From an uncultured Bacilli bacterium (GTDB taxonomy: Bacteria; Bacillota_I; Bacilli_A; RF39; UBA660): a stretch of DNA of 15,098 bases. Where the stretch lies: positions 1 through 15,098 of the forward strand of contig CANQXM010000019.1 in NCBI GenBank assembly GCA_947627835.1, read 5' to 3'. The notes below the pieces were generated by a model. It searched no databases. It had not been told where the DNA came from and saw only the letters and a program-made list of their open reading frames with translations. Positions 6,581 through 14,139 of the stretch are shown piece by piece. The translations under genes and the position numbers were made by a program. Position 1 is the first letter of the stretch. Each line of letters opens with the position of its first letter.

Positions 6581-8836
6581 TCATTCCTTGCATGGTACAT
6601 GAGACCAATTTTGTAGTTTATTGCTATGTTTATAGCGCATTTCGGTTTCTTGTTGTTTTCCTTTATTAAAGGCTGTACGATAATCATTTGTTAAATATCC
6701 AGTAACTCTACGAAGTTGTAAAATATTTGTTGATCCACATTTTGGACAAGCATTATTAAATTCATCTGTATAACCACAATTTAAGCAAGTATCATTTGGA
6801 ACATTGATAGCAAAATAAGGAACATCTTTATCCATTGCATAAGAAACAAGTTCTTCCAATGCTTCAATATTATTTTGAACCCCACTATCAAGTTCAATAT
6901 AAGTAATACATCCAGCATTGGAATAATTACATAATTGAGCTTCTAAATCAATTTTTTCAAATGGTGATACTTCTTCCCATACTGGTACATGAGTACTATT
7001 CGTAAAGAATTCTTTGTCACTAACTTTAGCAATAACCCCATATCTCTTTTGGAATTTTTTCATTGCGGTATAGCAAAGATTTTCAGCTGGAGAATAATAA
7101 ACACCAATATTTAATTTGTATTCTTCTTTGAAAGCTTTGCATCTTTCTTTAAATAAGCTTTCAATTTTTTTAGCAAGTTCCATTCCTTCTTCCGTCGTTT
7201 GATTTTTGCCAATCAAAATTTGTAAACATTCAGCAAGACCAAGTTGACCAAGGGCAAGCGTTCCATGTTTCATAGCGCTTTCAATCGTTTTGCCATCATA
7301 TCCAGCCATAAGGCCATTTTCATACATAAAACGAGCGGAACTAGGATCTTGACTGCAAATCCAATGATAACGTTCAATTAACATATCTTTAGCTTCATGA
7401 ATTTTATCATCCAAATAATCCATAAACACATCAATTAAACTTTGACCCTTCTTGCCTTCTTTATTTTCAAACATTTCTTTAGCTTCCATCGCAAGTGTTG
7501 GTAAAATAATCGTTACAGGACAAATATTTCCACGTCCATCTTTTTGTTGACCAAGACCATTAATATCAAAGCCATTATAAGTACGACATCCCATCGTTCC
7601 CATATAAGTCTTTGGATCATTGACATCATATCCAGCATTGACACTCCAATCGACATTTGCATAATTCGGATATAAACGTTTTGAAGTAGATTTTAAAGCA
7701 AGTTTAAATAAATCATAGTTTGGATCTCCTTCTTTGCGGTTAACCCCTTTCATACATTGGAAAATACCACAAGGGAATATAGGTGTACGATGAAGTTTTC
7801 CAATTCCTTCAATCGAACAATCAAGCAAGGCTTTAATCACCATTCTTCCTTCTGGAAGAGTACAAGTTCCATAATTAATAGAAGTAAATGGAAGTTGATT
7901 TCCACTTCGAGATTGTAAAGTATTTAAATTGTGATACATCCCTTCTACAGCTTGTTTTAATTCCTTATTCGTCATATCATACGCATAACGATAAAGTTTT
8001 TCAGAAACATGTACATATAACTCATCTTCAATAGGAAGTAACTCTTCTTTAATTTTGTCTAATTCTTTTTTCTTCGTTTCTAATACTTCTGGTTCAATAT
8101 AAGGAATTCCCTCCAAGAAATGCTTACGGAAACTCTTTTGAACATAAGGAACCATCGTCCAATCTAAATGCGTAGCACTAACTCCACCAAATTGTTGTAA
8201 AGATTGAAGTTGGAAAATAACAGCAAGAAGTTGGAAAGCTGTATTAATAGATTGGGCTGCTCTGACATCTGTCTGACGGGTATTAAATCCATTTGCAAGC
8301 AAATCATCAAAAGGTACAGATAAACAATTATGCATTCCAACCGCATAACTATCCAAATCATGAATATAAATTTCATTATTTAAATGATTGTTACGTGACA
8401 TATCGGAAACAATATAATTGAGTGCATAATCTTTCATAAGTTCGCTTCTTGCTTCACCCATACGTCCACCAAAAGAAGCTTCATCTACATTTGCATTTTG
8501 ATTTAAAACATTATTTGCGGTAATCTTTTCTTCAATAACTCGCATTAAAGCAGAATTACGAGTCCGTACTTTATTTCTTTCATTCCGATAAAGAATATAA
8601 GCACGTGCAACATCTTTTCGATTACTTGCCATTAGTTTTTCTTCGACAATATCTTGAATTTCTTCAACGGTTAATTCTTTATTTAAATCAAAAACATACT
8701 TGGCAATTTCTTTTGCTTTCGCACTACCCGTTTCACTTTCTTCTCCATCTACAGCTATAAAAGCTTTGTTGACAGCACTGATAATTTTCTCCTTATTAAA
8801 TTCTTCTTTTCTACCATCTCTTTTAATTATTTTCAT
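6581..8836 (-). CDS. nrdD: Anaerobic (class III) ribonucleoside-triphosphate reductase, complete
   Basis: A 751-residue glycyl-radical enzyme that reduces ribonucleoside triphosphates to deoxy forms without oxygen. An ATP-cone allosteric domain covers about 1-90 (MKIIKRDGRKEEFNKEKI). The ten-stranded barrel holds Cys171 in MHNCLSVPFDD, matching the substrate-reducing cysteine, and Cys417 in the finger-loop motif MGCRT, matching the thiyl-radical cysteine. The C-terminal zinc site uses Cys684, Cys687, Cys697 and Cys700. The glycyl-radical loop RRVTGYL has Gly713. All parts needed for activity are present. ATG 8836 lies inside the end of the upstream nrdD-like gene (14-base overlap), with AGAAGGGA about 9 bases before it, so the two are translationally coupled. 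nrdG follows 4 bases after the stop. A cytoplasmic complex with NrdG is expected. Confidence 0.95.
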   Translation of the reverse strand: MKIIKRDGRKEEFNKEKIISAVNKAFIAVDGEESETGSAKAKEIAKYVFDLNKELTVEEIQDIVEEKLMASNRKDVARAYILYRNERNKVRTRNSALMRVIEEKITANNVLNQNANVDEASFGGRMGEARSELMKDYALNYIVSDMSRNNHLNNEIYIHDLDSYAVGMHNCLSVPFDDLLANGFNTRQTDVRAAQSINTAFQLLAVIFQLQSLQQFGGVSATHLDWTMVPYVQKSFRKHFLEGIPYIEPEVLETKKKELDKIKEELLPIEDELYVHVSEKLYRYAYDMTNKELKQAVEGMYHNLNTLQSRSGNQLPFTSINYGTCTLPEGRMVIKALLDCSIEGIGKLHRTPIFPCGIFQCMKGVNRKEGDPNYDLFKLALKSTSKRLYPNYANVDWSVNAGYDVNDPKTYMGTMGCRTYNGFDINGLGQQKDGRGNICPVTIILPTLAMEAKEMFENKEGKKGQSLIDVFMDYLDDKIHEAKDMLIERYHWICSQDPSSARFMYENGLMAGYDGKTIESAMKHGTLALGQLGLAECLQILIGKNQTTEEGMELAKKIESLFKERCKAFKEEYKLNIGVYYSPAENLCYTAMKKFQKRYGVIAKVSDKEFFTNSTHVPVWEEVSPFEKIDLEAQLCNYSNAGCITYIELDSGVQNNIEALEELVSYAMDKDVPYFAINVPNDTCLNCGYTDEFNNACPKCGSTNILQLRRVTGYLTNDYRTAFNKGKQQETEMRYKHSNKLQNWSHVPCKE

Positions 8837-10787
8837 TTCTTCTATTCCCTTCTTTTTTTTCCTTATTTTTAAATGTTACATAAATCATATTTTCATAAAT
8901 AAATGTTACGATGTCTTTCATAAATTGCATAGATTCTTCTTCCGGATCTAGTTGAAAGTAAGATTCACATCCACCCGCCGAAAATCCTTGAAACTCAGAT
9001 TCAATTTGCAATTTTGCAAATTCATCCGTACATTCACTACCTAAAACCGAATACCCACCTAAATAATATCCTTTGTCGGTTACATCGAAAATCGTTCCAA
9101 AACGTTCTCGATCCAGCTTCGCAAACCGCTTGCATAAACCAGGACGCTGTACGGAAATTAAGGTAAATCCAAGTCCCGTTTCTTTTTTCCATTCATCACA
9201 TTTTTCGCGTAAATGACGAAGAAGTAGTATGGCAAATCGCTTTCCCTCTTCCGTTATAGGACTTACTTTTTTTAGTAGTTTAGTTGTTTCATAAAGTCCT
9301 ACATAACCAAGTGCAAGCGTTGAATAACCACCTTTTAAATACTCGTCAATTTTTTCGCCTTTTTGTAATCTTGTAATGGCTCCGTATTGCCAATGAATCG
9401 GTGAAATATCAGATACCGTTCCCATTAAAGCACTGCTTCGACACATCAAAGCTTCTTTACATAACTCAAGTCGTTCATCTAACATTTCCCAAAACTTATC
9501 TTCATTTTGTTCGCTCATAATGGCAATTTGTGGTAAGTTAATCGTCACAGTTCCTTGATGAAATCTTCCTTCAAAAACAAACTTTCCATTTTTATCTTTC
9601 CATAAAGATAAAAACTCATCACCCATCGGACTAAAAACATTCCCTTGATAACATTCTCGCATTTTACTAGCAGAAATATAACTAGGGGTCATACATTTTA
9701 AAGAACACGCAAAGGCTAATTTCGTAAGATAATCAAATTTTCCACCTTTTAAACAATTTTCCTCATCCAAAACATATACAAGTTTTGGTGCCATAGGAGA
9801 AACATATTCACCATTCTCATTTTGAAAACCAGCTTGATGTTGCTTTAAAATTTCTTCAATAATCAAAGCATTTTCTTTTAAATAGGGATCTTCCATCGAT
9901 AAATGTAAGAAAAAGGTCACAGGTGCATAACCACTCGCAGTTGGCATCGTATTAATTTGATATTCAAGTGTTTGAACACCCCGAACTAATTCTTCCTTCA
10001 CCGCTTCTTGGGCCAGATCTTGAATTTGTTTTTTCGAATATTCCAAAGAACACTTTTCCTTGATTTTTTTAATATATTTTTCTTTACTTTTCCGTAAATA
10101 CTTTCCTAAATGGGTTACATCAATTCCAACCTCGCCCGATTGACTCGCACAAATGGAAGCAATAATCTGGGTCATCACCGTACAAGCAACTTGAAAACTT
10201 TTGGGAGTTTCAATCTTGCAACCATTAATGACCGTTCCATTCGTAAGCATGTCATCCAAATTGACAAGACAACTATGAAAAACCGGTTGAACGAAGTAAT
10301 CAGCATCATGAAAATACAAAATTCCTTCTTCATGTGCTTTACTAATTTTCTCTGGTAGTAAAATCCTTCGCGTCAAGTCCCGAGATACTTCCCCAGCAAT
10401 ATAATCACGTTGTGAACTTGCCATCGTTGCACTACGATAATGATGATCGCCACTCGCTTCTCGATCCGTCTGACGAATAAGTCCTAAAATCGAAGCATCC
10501 GTTGTATTTGACTTTCGAATTAACGCCCGTGTATAACGATAAATAATATATTTCTTAGCAAGTTCATACTTTCTCATTGCCATCAGTTTTTCTTCAATAA
10601 TATCTTGAATATCTTCCACTAGCATGCGTTTTTTATTTAAAGATTCTATATATTTAACGATATTTTCAATTTGTCTACTACTTGCTTTTTCTTCTTCGAT
10701 GACTTCGGCATTGGCTTTTTGAATAGCAATCCGAATTTTTTCCTGGTCGTAATCGACAATTCGCCCATCTCGTTTAATAACTTTCAA
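8823..10787 (-). CDS. NrdD-like protein lacking the glycyl-radical domain and thiyl cysteine (probable pseudoenzyme)
   Basis: A 654-residue paralogue of class III reductase. It has an N-terminal ATP-cone (about 1-92, MKVIKRDGRIVDYDQEKI) and barrel sequence throughout. Examples are HSCLVNLDDMLTNG at 171-184, QGTVTINLPQIAI at 411-423, GTVSDISPIHWQYGAI at about 456-471 and AGGCESYFQLDP at 604-615. The reducing Cys173 is kept. At 386-394 the finger loop reads SPMGDEFLS where active NrdD has MGCR, so the thiyl cysteine is replaced by Asp390 with one codon fewer. The protein ends about 40 residues after the last barrel motif, just where the zinc cysteines should begin. No zinc site and no RVxGY loop follow in any frame. 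It should not reduce nucleotides alone. Start is TTG 10787 with AGGTGAGG. First gene of the nrd operon, overlapping nrdD by 14 bases. Confidence 0.85.
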   Translation of the reverse strand: MKVIKRDGRIVDYDQEKIRIAIQKANAEVIEEEKASSRQIENIVKYIESLNKKRMLVEDIQDIIEEKLMAMRKYELAKKYIIYRYTRALIRKSNTTDASILGLIRQTDREASGDHHYRSATMASSQRDYIAGEVSRDLTRRILLPEKISKAHEEGILYFHDADYFVQPVFHSCLVNLDDMLTNGTVINGCKIETPKSFQVACTVMTQIIASICASQSGEVGIDVTHLGKYLRKSKEKYIKKIKEKCSLEYSKKQIQDLAQEAVKEELVRGVQTLEYQINTMPTASGYAPVTFFLHLSMEDPYLKENALIIEEILKQHQAGFQNENGEYVSPMAPKLVYVLDEENCLKGGKFDYLTKLAFACSLKCMTPSYISASKMRECYQGNVFSPMGDEFLSLWKDKNGKFVFEGRFHQGTVTINLPQIAIMSEQNEDKFWEMLDERLELCKEALMCRSSALMGTVSDISPIHWQYGAITRLQKGEKIDEYLKGGYSTLALGYVGLYETTKLLKKVSPITEEGKRFAILLLRHLREKCDEWKKETGLGFTLISVQRPGLCKRFAKLDRERFGTIFDVTDKGYYLGGYSVLGSECTDEFAKLQIESEFQGFSAGGCESYFQLDPEEESMQFMKDIVTFIYENMIYVTFKNKEKKEGNRRNENN

Positions 10788-10814
10788 TTCCTCACCTCAC
10801 CACTACACGACTTA

Positions 10815-10861
10815 ATCATAACAAAAAGGAAAAAAATAAAATGTTGCAATTGCAACATTTT
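10815..10861 (-). promoter_or_regulatory. Promoter and activator-type operator of the nrd operon
   Basis: On the minus strand an extended -10 box TGTTATGAT (10823-10815) has no -35 box at the normal distance. In its place is a perfect 24-bp palindrome (10838-10861, core ATGTTGCAATTGCAACAT at 10841-10858). Taking 10815 as -7, the palindrome centre (10849.5) falls at -41.5, the textbook position for a class II Crp/Fnr activator site. The leader would be about 20 bases before the TTG start. The same palindrome lies just upstream of the divergent Crp/Fnr gene and holds a TTGCAA that could serve as its -35 box. Binding by that regulator is inference. Confidence 0.65.
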
Positions 10862-10900
10862 TTTGATAAATTAAAAGTAGAAAAACAGGGAGGAAACAAG

Positions 10901-11539
10901 ATGCTAGAAAATATCGCTATTTTAAAAGATTTTACCGAATCCGAGAAAAAAAATCTATTTAACACTTTGTTGTCAAAACCAAATTACTTTACAAAAAATG
11001 CCATGATTGCTTATTCGTTAAATAATACGGATTTAATTGGAATTATCATCCAAGGTGAAGGCCAAATCCTCCGTTATGACTACAATGGCAGCCGTACTGT
11101 CATTGACACATTAAAACCAGGAAGCATCTTTAGTAATCTTTTTCTTTCAACTTACAATAGTGAAGTAATTGTTACAGCTATCACAGATTGTGAAGTCATC
11201 TTCTTTTCTTATGAAGAATTAAAAGAACGTTGCCAGAAAGGTTCTCCCATTGCCAATCACTTTTTAATTAACTTGTTTCAGATTGTCATTAATCAAAACG
11301 TCAACCAAAGTGAACGAATTGAACTACTAACCAAACGTTCCATTCGTGATAAACTTCTCACTTATTTTAACTATCTATCCAGAAAATATAGTTCTAAAAG
11401 TTTTGATTTAAATACCAGCTATACCCTACTTGCTGATTATCTCGCAGTGGATCGAAGTGCTCTCATGCGCGAACTAAAACATTTAAAAGAAGAAGGCTTC
11501 ATTAAAGAAGTCAATAAACGAATTACCTTAATCTCATAA
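10901..11539 (+). CDS. Crp/Fnr family transcriptional regulator
   Basis: A 212-residue DNA-binding regulator. The N-terminal cNMP-binding-like beta-roll covers about 1-110 (GIIIQGEGQILRY, TLKPGSIFSN). A long dimer helix spans about 115-145. A winged helix-turn-helix covers about 145-212, with TLLADYLAVDRSALMRELKHL at about 175-195 as the turn and recognition helix. There are only two cysteines (Cys97, Cys111), so an Fnr-type 4Fe-4S cluster with four ligands is not supported. The usual cAMP-contacting phosphate-binding signature is also not evident, so the signal is unknown. ATG 10901 has GGGAGG seven bases upstream, better than the in-frame ATG 10841 that lies within the palindrome. It is divergent from the nrd operon, and the shared palindrome suggests that it controls that operon and perhaps itself. 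Confidence 0.85.
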   Translation: MLENIAILKDFTESEKKNLFNTLLSKPNYFTKNAMIAYSLNNTDLIGIIIQGEGQILRYDYNGSRTVIDTLKPGSIFSNLFLSTYNSEVIVTAITDCEVIFFSYEELKERCQKGSPIANHFLINLFQIVINQNVNQSERIELLTKRSIRDKLLTYFNYLSRKYSSKSFDLNTSYTLLADYLAVDRSALMRELKHLKEEGFIKEVNKRITLIS

Positions 11540-11566
11540 AAAAATATAGTCAGACTATATTTTTTT
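11538..11566. terminator. Bidirectional terminator between the Crp/Fnr gene and pnp
   Basis: A 13-bp stem (11538-11550 with 11554-11566, loop CAG) has A-runs and T-runs at its ends and joins the 3' ends of two convergent genes. It overlaps both stop codons. Confidence 0.85.
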
Positions 11567-13711
11567 TGGTTTTTCTTCTTTTTTGGGTTTTGGTAATGCT
11601 TCTTTTCGAGATAAGTTCAGTCTTCCACGATTATCATATCCCATAGATTTGACAATAATCTCATCCCCAACTTTAACAAGATCATTTGGTTTTTCTACGC
11701 GTTTATAATCAAGTTGAGAAACATGAACGAGTCCTTCACATCCCGGCCATAATTCTACAAAGCAACCGAATTCTTCAACCTTCGTAACTTTACCCGTGTA
11801 AACTTCTCCAAATTTAACTTCCCGGACTACGTCTTCAATCATTTCGCGTGTCCGTTTAATAATATCCTGATCGGTATGATAAATAATAACGCGTCCATCA
11901 TCTTCCAAATCAACTTTGACAGCATCTTTATCATTTACCGTATTAACATGGCTAGCTTCCAAAATAATTTTCGTAATCATTTCTCCACCACGACCAATAA
12001 CATCTTTAATCTTTTCTGGATTAATTTGGAAAGTTTCAATCTTTGGCGCATAAGGACTAAGTTCTTTTCTTGGCTCTGGAATCACCGCATGCATCATATC
12101 CAAAATTTCTAAGCGTGCTTTTTTCGCTTGGGAAAGCGCTTCTTTTAAAATCTTTTCCGTAACACCTTTAATTTTGATATCCATTTGTAAAGCCGTAATT
12201 CCTGATTTTGTTCCAGCTACTTTAAAATCCATATCCCCCATATGATCTTCAAGGCCTTGAATATCCGTTAAAATGGTATATTTCTTATTATCTTTGCTCG
12301 TAATTAAACCCATAGCAATTCCTGCAACCGGAGCTTTAATGGGAACCCCTGCTGCCATTAAAGATAAACATCCAGCACAAATGGTTGCTTGACTACTACT
12401 TCCATTACTTTCTAAAATTTCACTGACAACCCGAACGGTATAAGGAAATTCTTCTTCACTTGGAATAACTTGCAAAAGGGCTCTTTCACCAAGTGCACCA
12501 TGGCCGATTTCTCTTCTTCCGGGTGAACCATAGCGTCCCGTTTCTCCAACCGAAAATGGTGGAAAATTATAATGAAGCATAAACCGTTTAGAATCTTCAA
12601 TACCAAGACCATCCAAAATTTGATGTTCGCCGATAGCTCCTAAAGTCGTAGTTGCTAAACTTTGCGTCTGTCCTCTTGTAAAGACAGCTGATCCATGTGT
12701 TCTAGGTAGTAAATCAATACTTGCTGAAAGCGGACGAATTTCATCCATCTTTCTTCCATCTGGACGCACCTTTTTATTAGTAATTAAATAACGAACTTGA
12801 TCTCCTTCAATAATCTCTAAAACTTTTGAAACATTCTTAATCTTTTCTTCAAAATCTTCCGCTTCTTGATAAACTTCTGTAAAATGTTCAATCGTATCCG
12901 CTTTAATCTCATCAACACGACGATAACTTTCCAATTTATCTTTAATTTGAATCGCCGCTAAGATATCATCACTTGCATATGCTTCAACTTCTTTTTTCAA
13001 ATCTTCTGGAATGATGGAAAGTGGAAGTTCAATCTTTTCTTTTCCAATATCTTTAATAATTTCTTCTTGGAACTTACAAAGTTTTTGAATTTCCTTTTCT
13101 CCAAACATAATAGCATCAAGCATCTCTTTTTCACTAAGTTCTTGAGCCCCAGCTTCAACCATACAAATGGCATCTTTAGTTCCTGCTACCGTAAGTTGTA
13201 AACTACTTTCTTCAAGTTCACTAGCGGTTGGATTAATCACATATTCTTTGCCAATCTTACCAACGACAACTCCACTAACCGGTCCATCAAAAGGAATTTC
13301 ACTAGTTCCTAAACATAAAGAAGAACCAAATAAAGCTGCCATAATTGGTGAATTATCTTGATCAACAGATAAAATTGTATTGACTACTTGAATTTCATTC
13401 CGTAATCGTTCATCAAACATCGGCCGAATGGGTCGGTCAATAATTCTAGCAGCAAGGGTTGCTTCATCCGTAGGTCTTCCCTCTCGTTTAATAAATCCCC
13501 CAGGAATTTTTCCAACCGAATAAAGCTTTTCTTGATAGTAAACTTGCAATGGGAAGAAATCTTGCGTAACGGCTTCGCCCATGACACAAACGGATAATAC
13601 AACGGTATCGCCATAGCGAACTAACACCGCTCCATTTGCTTGTTTTGCGAGGTCACCAATTTCAACAACGAGTTTTCTTCCTAAAAAATTATATTCATAT
13701 ACTTTCTTCAT
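11555..13711 (-). CDS. pnp: Polyribonucleotide nucleotidyltransferase (PNPase)
   Basis: A 718-residue trimeric 3'-5' phosphorolytic exoribonuclease for mRNA decay. The first RNase PH domain covers about 1-220 (GGFIKREGRPTDEATLAARI at 71-90). An alpha-helical linker covers about 225-310. The second, catalytic RNase PH domain covers about 315-545, with the phosphate-binding GSPGRREIGHGALGERAL at 395-412 and DIQGLEDHMGDMDFK at 483-497 holding the conserved acidic residues. A KH RNA-binding domain (GRGG loop at 573-576) and an S1 domain (about 634-704, GFV-type core EEFGCFVEL) follow. Length is standard. ATG 13711 has AGAGGTG five bases before it. It lies downstream of rpsO, the usual gene order, with a terminator-like hairpin between them. 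Confidence 0.97.
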   Translation of the reverse strand: MKKVYEYNFLGRKLVVEIGDLAKQANGAVLVRYGDTVVLSVCVMGEAVTQDFFPLQVYYQEKLYSVGKIPGGFIKREGRPTDEATLAARIIDRPIRPMFDERLRNEIQVVNTILSVDQDNSPIMAALFGSSLCLGTSEIPFDGPVSGVVVGKIGKEYVINPTASELEESSLQLTVAGTKDAICMVEAGAQELSEKEMLDAIMFGEKEIQKLCKFQEEIIKDIGKEKIELPLSIIPEDLKKEVEAYASDDILAAIQIKDKLESYRRVDEIKADTIEHFTEVYQEAEDFEEKIKNVSKVLEIIEGDQVRYLITNKKVRPDGRKMDEIRPLSASIDLLPRTHGSAVFTRGQTQSLATTTLGAIGEHQILDGLGIEDSKRFMLHYNFPPFSVGETGRYGSPGRREIGHGALGERALLQVIPSEEEFPYTVRVVSEILESNGSSSQATICAGCLSLMAAGVPIKAPVAGIAMGLITSKDNKKYTILTDIQGLEDHMGDMDFKVAGTKSGITALQMDIKIKGVTEKILKEALSQAKKARLEILDMMHAVIPEPRKELSPYAPKIETFQINPEKIKDVIGRGGEMITKIILEASHVNTVNDKDAVKVDLEDDGRVIIYHTDQDIIKRTREMIEDVVREVKFGEVYTGKVTKVEEFGCFVELWPGCEGLVHVSQLDYKRVEKPNDLVKVGDEIIVKSMGYDNRGRLNLSRKEALPKPKKEEKPKKI

Positions 13712-13727
13712 TCTAACACCTCTATTT

Positions 13728-13752
13728 AAAAAGCACTTAAAAAATTAAGTGC
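13728..13752 (-). terminator. Terminator-like hairpin between rpsO and pnp
   Basis: A perfect 8-bp stem GCACTTAA/TTAAGTGC (13733-13740 with 13745-13752, loop of four T in the transcript) is followed on the minus strand by TTTTT. It begins one base past the rpsO stop and ends 8 bases before the pnp ribosome binding site. The stem is AT-rich, so partial read-through into pnp is likely. It may set the rpsO:pnp ratio or protect the rpsO 3' end. Confidence 0.65.
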
Positions 13753-13753
13753 C

Positions 13754-14017
13754 CTATTTACGAATATTCAACTTTTGAATAACTTCACGATACTTAACAA
13801 CATCGGTTCTCTTTAAATAATCGAGAAGTTTTCTTCTGCGTCCAACTTTAATTTGAAGACCTCTTTTAGAATGAAAATCATGAATGTGAGTCTTTAAATG
13901 TTCAGTCAAATTATTAATTTCATTCGTTAAAATAGCAATTTGAACTTCAGCACTACCACAATCTTTTTCATTCTTTTGAAAATCCTTAATTAAAGCAGTC
14001 TTTTCTTCTTTTGTCAT
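13754..14017 (-). CDS. rpsO: Small ribosomal subunit protein S15
   Basis: An 87-residue protein that binds the central domain of 16S rRNA early in 30S assembly. The family pattern is complete: DCGSAEVQIAILTNEI (19-34), LTEHLKTHIHDFHSKRGL (37-54), then GRRRKLLDYLKRTDVVKY (58-75) with the basic patch that contacts the rRNA three-way junction. The length matches bacterial S15 (88-89). ATG 14017 has AAGGAGG about 6 bases before it, a strong site. It has its own promoter and a structured leader, and is followed by pnp as in many bacteria. Confidence 0.97.
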   Translation of the reverse strand: MTKEEKTALIKDFQKNEKDCGSAEVQIAILTNEINNLTEHLKTHIHDFHSKRGLQIKVGRRRKLLDYLKRTDVVKYREVIQKLNIRK

Positions 14018-14042
14018 AATGTTCCTCCTTACTTTTAAATCG

Positions 14043-14091
14043 GTTTATTCCTTGTATTAGAAAAGAGGACTTCTAAATACCAAGAATAAAC
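14043..14091 (-). ncRNA. Structured leader hairpin of rpsO (candidate S15 autoregulatory element)
   Basis: The 5' leader folds into a long imperfect hairpin. An outer 8-bp stem GTTTATTC/GAATAAAC (14091-14084 with 14050-14043) is followed by inner pairs GTAT/ATAC and TAGAA/TTCTA with single-base bulges. The apical loop GTCCTCTT (14070-14063) holds TCCTC, which is complementary to GAGGA of the rpsO ribosome binding site (14027-14023). This would allow a pseudoknot that hides the site. S15 leaders that control their own translation are known in E. coli and Geobacillus, but this fold was derived by eye and matches neither exactly. Confidence 0.5.
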
Positions 14092-14104
14092 TTCTTACTA
14101 ACAA

Positions 14105-14133
14105 AGTATATACTACTTTGATAGATTTTTCAA
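14105..14133 (-). promoter_or_regulatory. Promoter of rpsO-pnp
   Basis: On the minus strand TTGAAA (14133-14128) and TATACT (14110-14105) are spaced by exactly 17 bases, each 5 of 6 to consensus. Transcription would start near 14098, giving a leader of about 80 bases that carries the hairpin. It begins 7 bases after the deacetylase stop. No terminator was seen in that gap, so read-through from upstream is possible. Confidence 0.75.
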
Positions 14134-14139
14134 CAAAAA

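Noticed and set aside
8164..8376. Open frames inside nrdD, pnp and other genes on either strand
   Set aside because: They lack ribosome binding sites and lie within strongly conserved coding sequence in another frame.
6581..8836. Use of TGA as tryptophan (mycoplasma code)
   Set aside because: TGA ends nrdD, nrdG and the deacetylase at the expected protein ends, and tryptophans in conserved motifs are TGG.
8823..8950. A frameshift that hides the glycyl-radical domain of the first nrdD-like gene
   Set aside because: The DNA right after its last barrel motif is already the start of the complete nrdD, so there is no room for a hidden C-terminal domain. The finger-loop cysteine, far upstream, is also missing.
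10788..10900. An NrdR box upstream of the nrd operon
   Set aside because: No ACACWATATATWGTGT-like sequence is present. The only strong palindrome has TTGCAA half-sites.
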